This document shows positions 17,812-26,318 of a stretch of 64,000 nt of DNA, in pieces (the first letter of the stretch is position 1; each line of letters opens with the position of its first letter). A program made the position numbers and the translations under genes. This DNA comes from Streptomyces sp. MJM8645 (GTDB lineage: Bacteria; Actinomycetota; Actinomycetes; Streptomycetales; Streptomycetaceae): NCBI RefSeq assembly GCF_001625365.1, contig NZ_LJJF01000001.1, forward strand, positions 992,001 through 1,056,000, given 5' to 3'. The notes below the pieces were generated by a model, which saw only the letters and a program-made list of their open reading frames with translations, was not told where the DNA came from and did not search any database.

Positions 17812-17874
17812 GGTTCAATGAACAGACCAATGGTGGTAGCGTGCCGACCGAGACGAAGGTTCATTCACCAGACC
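17812..17874. promoter_or_regulatory. Direct-repeat operator candidate between HxlR regulator and MFS gene
   Basis: Two copies of a 17-bp motif, ggttcaatgaacagacc (17812-17828) and ggttcattcaccagacc (17858-17874), match at 14 positions and start 46 bp apart. The first copy contains a perfect gttca-a-tgaac palindrome. The position in the divergent promoter region, next to a regulator gene, makes this a good candidate for HxlR binding. Confidence 0.55.
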
Positions 17875-17904
17875 TAAGGGTCCGCGCTCCGGAGGGAACA
17901 CCCC

Positions 17905-19365
17905 ATGTCCCCCGCACCACCCGGCTCCTCCCCCGTCACCGCGCCCGTCACCACGCCCGCCCGGCCCCGCGCCACCCTGGCCGCGCACCTCGGGGCCACC
18001 GGCCGGACCTGGATCCTCACCGGCACCCTGGTCGGCATCTCCGCCCTGCTGCTCACCGCCGGAAGCGCCGCCGACGACCACGGCCGCAAGCGGGTCTTCA
18101 CCTTCGGCGTGCTGCTGTTCGCGGCCGCCGAGGCGCTGGCCGCACTGGCCCCCGGCGGCGCCGTCTACCTGGCCGCCCGGGTGCTGCTCGGCGTCGCCTC
18201 GGCCGCCGTCCTGGCACCCGCGCTCGGCCTGATCAGCCACGCCCACCCGCCCGGACCGGGCCGGATCCGGGCCCTCGGGGTCTGGGGCGCCGCCGTCGGC
18301 CTCGGCATCGCCGTCGGCCCGGTGTACGGCGCGCTGGTCGGGCAGTGGGCCGGCTGGCGCGCGGTCAGCGGCGGGATCGCGATCGTCTCGGCCGCCGTGG
18401 CGGCGTACGCGGCCACCGTCCTCACCGAGTCCCGGGCCGAACGGCCACGCGCCCTCGATCCGTACGGGGTGCTCACGCTGGCCGCCGGGACGTCCTGCCT
18501 GATCGCCGGGCTGGCCGAGGGGCGCGGCGGCTGGGGGCGGCCGGTGGTCGTCGCGCTGCTGGCCCTCGGCGTGCTGCTGCTGGCGCTGTTCGGGCTGGTC
18601 GAGGCGAAGACCCGGGAGCCGATGCTGGACCTCGCGCTGTTCCGCAGCCCCGGCTTCGTCGCCGCCACCGTCGGGGCGCTGTTCACCGGGCTCTCGCTGG
18701 TCGGCTTCATGAGCTACCTGCCGACCCTGCTCCAGGGCGTCCTGGGCCTGTCCGGCCTGGCCGCGGGCGGGGTGCTGGCGCTCTGGTCGGGCCTGTCGGT
18801 GCTGTCCGCGCTCCAGGCGCGGCGGCTGGCGGCGCACCTGTCGGCCACCGCGCAGGTCGCCGTCGGACTCGCGGTCTGCGGCCTCGGCGAGGCGGGCCTG
18901 TACGGGCTGGCGCCCGGCTCCGGCTGGCTGCGGCTGGCGCCGGGTCTGGCGGTGGCGGGCGTCGGCAGCGGGGTGCTCAACGCGGCGCTGGCCCGGCTGG
19001 CCGTCAGCAGCGTCCCGGCGCACCGGGCGGCCATGGGCTCGGGTGCCAACAACACCTCCCGGTACCTGGGCTCGGCGCTCGGCGTCGCGGTCACCGTGGC
19101 CGTCGCGGGCTCGGCCCGACCGGGCGGCCCCGGCCGGGAGGCCGCCGCCCGCGCCCTGGCGGCGGGCACCGACCGGGCCGTCCTGGTCGCCGCCGCCCTG
19201 TGCCTCGTCGGCGCGCTGCTCGCCCTGGCCGCCCGCACCGCCGAAGCCCAGGGCGCCGAAGCCCGGGGCGCCGAAGCCCGGGGCGCCGAAGCCCGGGGCG
19301 CCGAAGCCCGGGGCGGCTGCGCCCCGGAGGCCGCCCCGGCCGGCGAGCGGGTCGCGACCCGGTGA
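17905..19365 (+). CDS. MFS drug-efflux-type transporter with shortened N-terminus and repeat tail
   Basis: A 486-residue major facilitator protein. The segment WILTGTLVGISALLLTAGSAADDHGRKRVF matches helix 2 and the loop 2-3 signature of the DHA2/EmrB-type family, and many helices follow. The usual first helix (xxLDVTVVNVALP-type) is missing: the protein instead starts with a Pro/Thr-rich stretch of about 24 residues. The C-terminus ends in five copies of a 15-bp DNA repeat encoding GAEAR units. The ATG at 17905 follows gagggaac. Divergent from an HxlR regulator, suggesting substrate-induced efflux. Confidence 0.82.
   Translation: MSPAPPGSSPVTAPVTTPARPRATLAAHLGATGRTWILTGTLVGISALLLTAGSAADDHGRKRVFTFGVLLFAAAEALAALAPGGAVYLAARVLLGVASAAVLAPALGLISHAHPPGPGRIRALGVWGAAVGLGIAVGPVYGALVGQWAGWRAVSGGIAIVSAAVAAYAATVLTESRAERPRALDPYGVLTLAAGTSCLIAGLAEGRGGWGRPVVVALLALGVLLLALFGLVEAKTREPMLDLALFRSPGFVAATVGALFTGLSLVGFMSYLPTLLQGVLGLSGLAAGGVLALWSGLSVLSALQARRLAAHLSATAQVAVGLAVCGLGEAGLYGLAPGSGWLRLAPGLAVAGVGSGVLNAALARLAVSSVPAHRAAMGSGANNTSRYLGSALGVAVTVAVAGSARPGGPGREAAARALAAGTDRAVLVAAALCLVGALLALAARTAEAQGAEARGAEARGAEARGAEARGGCAPEAAPAGERVATR
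19240..19314. repeat. Five-copy 15-bp in-frame tandem repeat in the MFS gene tail
   Basis: gccgaagcccggggc is repeated five times (the first copy differs by one base), adding AEARG units to the cytosolic tail. Being a multiple of three it can change copy number without a frameshift. Confidence 0.92.
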
Positions 19366-19561
19366 GGAGCGCGGGAAGTCGGCCCGGCCGACTTCGCGCG
19401 CTCGACCGCCGCCGGCGCAGCCGGTGCCGCCGGGAGCTCGGCGAGTCCTTCCCGGAGCGCCCGCTGCCGCACCGGTGAGCCCGCTACGGTGAGCGGCCCG
19501 CCGGGGCCGCGTGCGAAGATGGCAGGGCTGGTGGGGACGATCTCCGGACGGTTCTCTGGCC

Positions 19562-22500
19562 ATGGTGAACGACAACGAACACCACCAGGGCGAGCCGCAA
19601 CAGGACGCCCTGCTGATGGTGCCGATCGCGACGGCGCTGATCGAGGCCGACGGCCGGATCCTGCACTGGAGCGGCGACGCGGAGGCACTGCTCGGCTACT
19701 CCCCGGGGCAGGCGGTCGGGGCCAGGGCCGCCAAGTTGCTGACCTCCGAGGAGCAGCGGCCCGAGGTGCTGGAGCTGTTCCAGCAGATCCTGAACGGCCG
19801 GCCCTGGTCCGGCGTGTTCCCGGTCCGGCACCGGGACGGGCACCTGGTGAACCTGGAGTTCCGCACCCATCCGATCACCGGGCCGGACGGCCGCACGCTG
19901 GTGCTGGCCGTCGCCTCCGACGTGACCACGCTGCGCCGGATCCAGGCGGACCTGGCGGTGCTCGACGGCTTCTTCACCCAGTCCCCCGTGGGCATGGGCG
20001 TCTTCGACCCCGAGCTGCGGTTCGTCCGGCTGAACGAGGCGCTGGCCCGGGCCAACGGCCTGCCCGTCGAGGAGCAGCTCGGCCACCGGCTCACCGAGGT
20101 GCTGCCCGGGATCAACGGCGCCGAGGCCGAGGCGGTGATGCGGCGGGTGCTGGAGAGCGGCGAACCGGTGGTGGACACCCGCTCGCACGGCCGCACCCCG
20201 GGCGACCCGCAGCGCGACCACGCGTGGTCCGCCTCGTACTTCCGGTTGGAGGAACCCGGCGGCCGGGTGCTCGGCGTGAGTTCCACCGTCATCGACGTCA
20301 CCGAGCGGTTCCGCGCCGAGGCCCGGGCGGCGCGCGCCCAGGAGCGGCTGGCCCTGCTGGTCGACGCGACCGCCTCCATCGGCACCACGCTCGACCTGCG
20401 GCAGACCGCCCGGGAGCTGGCCGACACGATGGTGCCCAGGGTCGCCGACATCAGCGGGGTGTTCGCGCTGGAGGTGCTGGTGGCCGGGCGGAACGTCGAA
20501 CCGCCCGACCCGGACGCGCCGCAGCTGGTCCGCCGGCTGGCCCTGGCCACCACCGACCCGCTGTACCCGGCCGAGTCACTGCCGGTGGAATCGCTGTACG
20601 AGCTGACCCCGGACTCGCCGTACGCCCGGGCGCTGGCCACCGGGCGGACGGTGGTGGTGCCGTCCTGGGAGCTGCCGCTGCTGAGCGAGGCCATCACCGA
20701 GAGCCACCGCCGGGCCTACCTCGGCGACCGGCCGCGCTCGGTGCGGATCACCCCGCTGGTGGCGCGCGGCACCACGCTCGGCATGGTGGTGTACTCGCGG
20801 CGCGGCGACCGGGAGTCGTTCGCCGAGGCCGACATCACCCTCGGCGACGAGCTGGCCTCGCGGGCCGCCGTCGCGATCGACAACGCCCGGCTGTACCTGC
20901 GCCAGCACCAGACCGTCCTGGCCCGGCAGCAGGCGCTGCGCGAGGCGAAGGCCGCCCAGGAGCGGCTGGCGCTGGTCAACGTGGCCTCCGCCCGGATCGG
21001 CACCACCCTCGATCTCGCCCAGACCGCGCAGGAGTTGGCCGAGGTGGCGACGCCCAGGCTGGCCGACTCCGTGGTGGTGGAGGTGCTGGAGGACCTGGTC
21101 CGCGGCGAGCGCGAGGCCCGCGCCCCGGAGGACGGTTCGGCGCTGCTGCGGCGGATGGCCTTCCACTCGGTGCCCGGCTCGACGTTGCGGCCGGTCGCCC
21201 GGCTCGGCGGGGTGCACCGCTTCGCACCCGGCACGCCGTACGCGTGGAGCCTGGCACACCGCAAGCCGGTCCTGGTGCCGCGGATGGACGCGGAGGGGCT
21301 GGCCTGGTTCGCCGACGACCCGGTGCGCGCCGCGGCGGTGCGGGAGCAGAACGTCCACTCCTTCATGGTCGTCCCGCTGATCGCGCGCGGCACCGCGGTC
21401 GGCGTCGCGGGCTTCTACCGCACCCTGGTGGAGCGCCCGTACGAGGAGGACGACATGGCGCTGGCCGGCGAGTTGGCGGTGCGGGCCGCCGTGTCGATCG
21501 ACAACGCGCTGCTGTTCACCCGCGAGCGCGACGCGGCCGCCGCCCGGCAGCGGGCGCTGGACGCGGCCCGGGCCGCGCAGCAGCGGCTGTCACTGCTCAA
21601 CGAGGCCAGCACCCGGATCGGCACCACCCTCGATCTGCACCGCACCGCCCAGGAGTTGGTGGAGGTGGTGATCCCGCGCTTCGCCGACTTCGTCACCGTG
21701 GACCTGCGCGACGCGGTGCTCGGCGGCGAGGAGCCCGGCCCCGTCCCGGAGAACGAGTCGATACTGATGCGGGCGGTGGCGGTCGGCGAAACGGCTCAGG
21801 ACGGCACCATGACGGCGGCCTCCGACCAGGTCGGCGAGACCTCGCAGTCCGCCCAGCTGTACGCGCAGAGCCTGCGCACCCGGCGCTCGATCCTGGTCTC
21901 CGAGGTGACCGAGGAGGAGATGCGCCGGATCGCCGCCTCGCCCGACCGGGTCCAGCCGGGGCTGGCCGCCGGGGTGCACTCGTACCTGATGGTGCCGCTG
22001 GTGGCGCGCGGACTCGTACTGGGCGGCGCGGAGTTCGTCCGCACCCGCAACCCGGAGCCGTTCGGCCCGGAGGACCGCTCACTGGCCGAGGAGCTCGCCG
22101 CGCGCACCGCCCTCGCGATCGACAACGGCCGGCTCTACCGGCGCGAACGGGACACCGCGCTCACCCTCCAGCGCAGCCTGCTGCCGCAGGAGATCCACCG
22201 CACGCTCGGCCTGGACCTCGCCTACCGCTACCTGCCCAGCAGCGTGGTCAGCGAGGTCGGCGGCGACTGGTTCGACGTCGTGCCGCTCTCCTCGGGGCGG
22301 GTCGCGCTGATCGTCGGCGACGTGATGGGCCACGGCATCCGGGCAGCCGCCACCATGGGCCAACTGCGCACCGTAGCCCGGACGTTGATCACCCTGGACC
22401 TGAGTCCGGAGCGCGTCCTGCACCGGCTGGACGAGGCCTCCAGCGCCCTCGGCGAGGGCCAGTTCGCCACCTGCGTCTGCGTGGTGTACGACCCGGTGGA

Positions 22501-23242
22501 CCGCCACTGCACCGCCGCCTGCGCCGGCCACCTGCCGCCCGTCGTCGCCGATCCGCAGGGGCGGGCGCACCTCGTCGAACTGCCGCCCGGCGCACCGCTC
22601 GGCGTCGGCGGAGTCCCGTTCGAGAGCGTGGAGTTCACCCTCCCCGAGGAGGCCATCCTGGTGCTCTACACCGACGGGCTGGTCGAGCGCCGGGGCCACG
22701 ACATCGACGAGGGACTGCAGCTGCTCTGCCGGACGGTCGCCGACCGGCGCCGCTCGCTGGAGCAGACCTGCGACGCCGTCCTGGCCGAACTCACCGGCCC
22801 CACCAGCGAGGACGACATCGCCGTCATCATGGCGCAGGTCCGGCCGGTCGGCGCGGACCGGATCGCCAGCCTGCCGCTCACCGGCGACCGCGCGATGGTC
22901 GCCCACTCGCGCCGCTTCACCCGCGAGACGCTGGCCACCTGGGGCCTCGAAGCGCTCGCCGACTGGGCCGAACTGCTCACCAGCGAGCTGATCACCAACG
23001 CCCTGGTGCACGCCGGATCCCCCACCCAGCTGCGGCTGTTCTGCAACCGGGCGCTCACCGTCGAGGTCGCCGACCAGGAGAGCGAGACGCCCCGGATCCG
23101 GCGCGCCCGCGCCGAGGACGAGGGCGGGCGCGGCATCCACCTGGTCAACGAGCTCGCGCACCGCTGGGGCAGCCGCCGCACCGGGGACGGCAAGGTGGTC
23201 TGGTTCGAGCTGGAACTGCCCCCGGGCAGCCCGTCCGAGTGA
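19562..23242 (+). CDS. Multidomain PAS-GAF-SpoIIE phosphatase with HATPase domain
   Basis: A 1226-residue cytosolic regulator. In order: a PAS domain (about 16-125), a second PAS-like domain (about 130-255), three GAF-type units starting near 261, 466 and 674, each opening with a copy of ERLxLxxxASxxIGTTLDLxxTAxEL, a PP2C/SpoIIE phosphatase (about 868-1100; GGDWFDVVPL, GDVMGHG, LYTDGLVER, DDIAVIMAQV), and an RsbW-like HATPase domain (about 1115-1226, with ELITNALVHA and EDEGGRGIHLVNEL). It is expected to dephosphorylate an anti-anti-sigma factor and possibly bind one itself, tuning a stress sigma factor to signals sensed by PAS/GAF. The start at ATG 19562 is the first with a plausible PAS lead-in. 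Confidence 0.9.
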   Translation: MVNDNEHHQGEPQQDALLMVPIATALIEADGRILHWSGDAEALLGYSPGQAVGARAAKLLTSEEQRPEVLELFQQILNGRPWSGVFPVRHRDGHLVNLEFRTHPITGPDGRTLVLAVASDVTTLRRIQADLAVLDGFFTQSPVGMGVFDPELRFVRLNEALARANGLPVEEQLGHRLTEVLPGINGAEAEAVMRRVLESGEPVVDTRSHGRTPGDPQRDHAWSASYFRLEEPGGRVLGVSSTVIDVTERFRAEARAARAQERLALLVDATASIGTTLDLRQTARELADTMVPRVADISGVFALEVLVAGRNVEPPDPDAPQLVRRLALATTDPLYPAESLPVESLYELTPDSPYARALATGRTVVVPSWELPLLSEAITESHRRAYLGDRPRSVRITPLVARGTTLGMVVYSRRGDRESFAEADITLGDELASRAAVAIDNARLYLRQHQTVLARQQALREAKAAQERLALVNVASARIGTTLDLAQTAQELAEVATPRLADSVVVEVLEDLVRGEREARAPEDGSALLRRMAFHSVPGSTLRPVARLGGVHRFAPGTPYAWSLAHRKPVLVPRMDAEGLAWFADDPVRAAAVREQNVHSFMVVPLIARGTAVGVAGFYRTLVERPYEEDDMALAGELAVRAAVSIDNALLFTRERDAAAARQRALDAARAAQQRLSLLNEASTRIGTTLDLHRTAQELVEVVIPRFADFVTVDLRDAVLGGEEPGPVPENESILMRAVAVGETAQDGTMTAASDQVGETSQSAQLYAQSLRTRRSILVSEVTEEEMRRIAASPDRVQPGLAAGVHSYLMVPLVARGLVLGGAEFVRTRNPEPFGPEDRSLAEELAARTALAIDNGRLYRRERDTALTLQRSLLPQEIHRTLGLDLAYRYLPSSVVSEVGGDWFDVVPLSSGRVALIVGDVMGHGIRAAATMGQLRTVARTLITLDLSPERVLHRLDEASSALGEGQFATCVCVVYDPVDRHCTAACAGHLPPVVADPQGRAHLVELPPGAPLGVGGVPFESVEFTLPEEAILVLYTDGLVERRGHDIDEGLQLLCRTVADRRRSLEQTCDAVLAELTGPTSEDDIAVIMAQVRPVGADRIASLPLTGDRAMVAHSRRFTRETLATWGLEALADWAELLTSELITNALVHAGSPTQLRLFCNRALTVEVADQESETPRIRRARAEDEGGRGIHLVNELAHRWGSRRTGDGKVVWFELELPPGSPSE

Positions 23243-23250
23243 TCCGGCCC

Positions 23251-23320
23251 GCGACCGGGCGATCCGGGCCCGCGACCGGGTGGCGCGGCCTGCGACCGGG
23301 CGGTTCGGCCCGCGACCGGG
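23251..23320. repeat. Imperfect 20-21-bp tandem repeat after the SpoIIE gene
   Basis: gcgaccggg recurs at 23251, 23272, 23292 and 23312 inside units of about 20 bp rich in cggcccgcgaccgggc. The array fills the gap between the phosphatase stop and the convergent queA stop. Confidence 0.8.
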
Positions 23321-23337
23321 AGGCTCGGCCCGCGGGC

Positions 23338-24405
23338 TCAGTCCGGCAGGAGCAGGTTCACGTCGCCGAACTCGTGCCAGAGGTAACGATGCTGGACGGC
23401 AGCCCGGTAGCACTCGGCGAGCAGGGGCCGCCCGGCGACGGCGGCCAGCATCAGCAGGTGCGAGGCGCGGGGCTCGTGCCAGCCGGTGAGCAGGCCGTCG
23501 ACCGCGCACACCCCGCGCTCCGGTGTGATCACCAACTCCGTCCAGCCGTCCGCCTCCTGGACGGTGCCGTCCGGCGCAGCGGCCGACTCCAGGGCGCGCA
23601 CCACCGTGGTGCCGACGGCGATCACCCGCCCGCCGCCGGCCCGCACATGGCCGACCAGGCGAGCGGTGGCCGCCGGGACGTGGAACCGCTCGGCGTACGA
23701 CGCCTCGTGCGCCTCCGGCGAGGCCACCCCGGTGTGCAGCGTGACCGGCGCGACCAGCACCCCGCGACCCGCCAGCCGGGCCACCACCTCCGCGCTGAAC
23801 GGCCTTGCGGCGCTGGGCATCTCGCTGCTTCCGGGGACGGTCGCGAAGACCGTCTGGTAGGCCTCGATCGGCCAGTCGCGGTCCACGTAGCCGTACCGGA
23901 TCGCCTTGCCGTACGCCTCCAGGTACGGCAACAGCCCTGCTGGCAAAGCGAGTTGGGCGTACCAGAGCCGGGCGGTGAACGGTGCGACCAGCTCGGCCGC
24001 GCCGCCGGCGGGCAGCGCCACCCGCAGACCGGGCCGGGCCGGGGAGTCGGCCGGCGGGTAGTAGGCGGCCGCCGCACCCGACACCACCCGCCGCAACTCC
24101 ACCAGGTAGGAGCCACGTTGGTCGGGCTGGACGGAGGACAGGTGCAGCGCGACCGCCGTACCGTCGGGCAGCCGGCCGGGCAGCGCGGCCGGCAGGGTGG
24201 CCGAGTTGTTGACCACCAGCAGGTCACCCGCGCGCAGCACCCCGGGCAGCCCGGTGAAGCGGTGGTGCTCGACGCTCCCCCGGTCGCGCCGGCCGACCAG
24301 CATCCGCACGCCGTCCCGCGCCCCGCCGCGCGCCTCCGCCGGCGCCCGGGCGGAGAGTTCGGGCGGCACGGCGACGTCGAGGCCGAGGTCCGCCAGTCCG
24401 GTCAT
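23338..24405 (-). CDS. queA: QueA-like S-adenosylmethionine:tRNA ribosyltransferase-isomerase
   Basis: A 355-residue homologue of QueA, which transfers the ribosyl group of SAM to preQ1 in tRNA to make epoxyqueuosine. Family segments include GDLLVVNNSATLPAAL, the VTLHTGVAS stretch, the ATARLVGHVRAGGGRVIAVGTTVVRALESAA region and LLTGWHEPRASHLLMLAAVAG. It is translationally coupled (4-bp ATGA overlap) to an SDR gene. No other queuosine genes (tgt, queC, queD, queE, queF, queG) are in the window, so the substrate is less certain than the family. Confidence 0.85.
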   Translation of the reverse strand: MTGLADLGLDVAVPPELSARAPAEARGGARDGVRMLVGRRDRGSVEHHRFTGLPGVLRAGDLLVVNNSATLPAALPGRLPDGTAVALHLSSVQPDQRGSYLVELRRVVSGAAAAYYPPADSPARPGLRVALPAGGAAELVAPFTARLWYAQLALPAGLLPYLEAYGKAIRYGYVDRDWPIEAYQTVFATVPGSSEMPSAARPFSAEVVARLAGRGVLVAPVTLHTGVASPEAHEASYAERFHVPAATARLVGHVRAGGGRVIAVGTTVVRALESAAAPDGTVQEADGWTELVITPERGVCAVDGLLTGWHEPRASHLLMLAAVAGRPLLAECYRAAVQHRYLWHEFGDVNLLLPD

Positions 24406-25151
24406 CGCCCACCCCGGGCCGCGGCCCTCAGGTCCTCGACGCGGTAGCGGCCGGAGGGGGCGCGGTCGTGCAGCAGTCCGAGCAGGACCGGCACCACCTC
24501 CTCGGGCAGCGGCTCGCCGGAGATGTCCTCACCGAGGCTGGCCTCCTGCAACATCCCGGTGCGCATGCTTCCCGGGTCCACCGCCCACACCCGCAACTCC
24601 GGCTCCTCGCGGGCGAGTACGGCGGTGGCGAGGTCGAGCGCCGCCTTGCTGGCGCCGTAGCCGCCCCAGCCGAGATAGGGCACGACGGCGGCGTCCGAAC
24701 TGATGTTGAGCACGGCCCCGGCGTGGGCGCGCAGCTGCGGCAGGACGAGCTGGGTGAGGGCGATCGGGGCGAGCGCGTTGACCTCGAAGGTCTCCAGCAG
24801 GTCCGGCAGCGGGAAGTCGGCCAGCCGGGGCAGCGGTTCGGCGCCGGGCGCGGTGGCGCCGTTGAGCGTACCGGCGTTGTTGACCAGCAGGCTCGCGCCG
24901 CCGAGCCCGTCGGCGGCCGCGGTCAGGTGGGCGCGGTGGTCGTCGTCGACGATGGAACCGGGGAGGGCGACGACCTTGGTGACGGCGGCCAGGGCCGCCT
25001 CGGCGGCGGCGAGTCCGGCCGCGCCGCGGGCGCTGATCACCAGCTGCCAGCCGTCGGCGGCGAGGGCCCGGGCGAGCGCCAGGCCGAGCCCCCGGGAGGC
25101 ACCGGTGACCACGGCGACGGGGGCGGGGGCGGTGTGCTGTGCTGCGTTCAT
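24402..25151 (-). CDS. Short-chain dehydrogenase/reductase
   Basis: A 249-residue classical SDR: cofactor loop TGASRGLG (about 16-23), LVNNAGTLNG, catalytic Ser in NISSDAAV and YGASK (Y-x3-K). The preference for NADP is suggested by an Arg in the GASRG loop. It is the first gene of a two-gene unit with queA (ATGA overlap), an association whose meaning is unclear. The substrate is unknown. Confidence 0.9.
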   Translation of the reverse strand: MNAAQHTAPAPVAVVTGASRGLGLALARALAADGWQLVISARGAAGLAAAEAALAAVTKVVALPGSIVDDDHRAHLTAAADGLGGASLLVNNAGTLNGATAPGAEPLPRLADFPLPDLLETFEVNALAPIALTQLVLPQLRAHAGAVLNISSDAAVVPYLGWGGYGASKAALDLATAVLAREEPELRVWAVDPGSMRTGMLQEASLGEDISGEPLPEEVVPVLLGLLHDRAPSGRYRVEDLRAAARGGR

Positions 25152-25223
25152 GCCCCCACCCTCGCCCCGCAGGAGGCGGCGGCGGATCGGCCACCGGAAC
25201 CGGGACCCGGTCGTCCGTTGGGC

Positions 25224-26192
25224 CTACGGCCTCTGGGTCGCCGGACCCGGGCCGGCGGCCCAGGCTTGCGGGTCCGTCCAGGCGGCGAGGGTGCGGCGGG
25301 TGTCGAAGCGGCGCTCCCGGCCGGTCAGCGGGTCGGTGAACTCGACCACCGAGGCGAGGAGTTGGAGCGGGCGGCGGAAGTCGTCCGGGGCCGGTTCGGG
25401 CAGCACCACCGGATACACCGGGTCACCGAGGATCGGCACGCCGAGGCCGCACATGTGCAGCCGCAGCTGGTGGGTGCGCCCGCTCAGCGGCCGCAGCCGG
25501 TAGCGGGCCAGGCCGTCGCGGCGTTCCAGCAGGTCGATCCGGCTCTCGCTGTTCGGCGGCGCGTCGAGCTCCCGGGCCGCGATCACCCCGCGCTCCTTGA
25601 GGATGTGGCTGCGCACGGTGCGCGGCAGGTCCAGCGCCGGGTCGTACGGGGCGATCGCCTGGTACTCCTTGCGCACCAGCCGGTCGCTGAACAGCGTCTG
25701 ATAGGCGCCGCGCTCCTCGGGCCGCACCACGAACATGGCCAGGCCCGCGGTGAGCCGGTCGAGCCGGTGCGCGGGGCTCAGGGCGGGCAGGTCGAGACTG
25801 TGCCGCAGCCGGGACAGCGCCGTCTCGACGACGTGCCGGCCGCGCGGCGTGGTGGCCAGGAAGTGCGGCTTGTCGACGACGACCAGGTGTTCGTCGCGGT
25901 GCAGCACCTCCAGTCCGAACGGGACGTGGACCTCCTCGGGGAGGTCCCGGTAGAACCACAGGTGCGCGCCGGGCCCGAACGGCTCGTCCGGGGCGACCGG
26001 GCCGTGCTCGCCGACGATCTCGCGGCCGCTCAACGCCGCGTCGATCCGCGCGGCGCCCACGGTCGGCAGCCGCTCGACCAGGTAGGCGCGGACGGTCGGC
26101 CAGGGGCCCTCGGGCGGCAGCCGCAGGTGCACCGGGTCCACACCGTGGCGCTGCGGGAGGGGGGAGGCCGGGCGGCGGCTCTTGCGTCTCAT
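25224..26192 (-). CDS. RluA-family pseudouridine synthase
   Basis: A 322-residue RNA pseudouridine synthase. The catalytic Asp lies in the family signature PAHRLDRLTAGLAMFV, with YQAIAPYDP and SGRTHQLRLHMCGLGVPILGDPVYP further on. An N-terminal S4-like region (RAYLVERLPTVGAARIDAALSG) would help bind RNA. Whether the target is 23S rRNA, 16S rRNA or tRNA cannot be told from the sequence. It is divergent from the second SpoIIE-type gene. Confidence 0.93.
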   Translation of the reverse strand: MRRKSRRPASPLPQRHGVDPVHLRLPPEGPWPTVRAYLVERLPTVGAARIDAALSGREIVGEHGPVAPDEPFGPGAHLWFYRDLPEEVHVPFGLEVLHRDEHLVVVDKPHFLATTPRGRHVVETALSRLRHSLDLPALSPAHRLDRLTAGLAMFVVRPEERGAYQTLFSDRLVRKEYQAIAPYDPALDLPRTVRSHILKERGVIAARELDAPPNSESRIDLLERRDGLARYRLRPLSGRTHQLRLHMCGLGVPILGDPVYPVVLPEPAPDDFRRPLQLLASVVEFTDPLTGRERRFDTRRTLAAWTDPQAWAAGPGPATQRP

Positions 26193-26318
26193 CTCCCGGC
26201 CAGCGTAGTCCGCCCGCTGGGGCGGCCTCGGCCGAGGCCCCCGAGGTGCCGCTCACGGGGAGTGCGGAGCACAGTGGACGGTAGGTCGCCAATCCGCCGG
26301 GAGCAGCCGGGAGGACGT

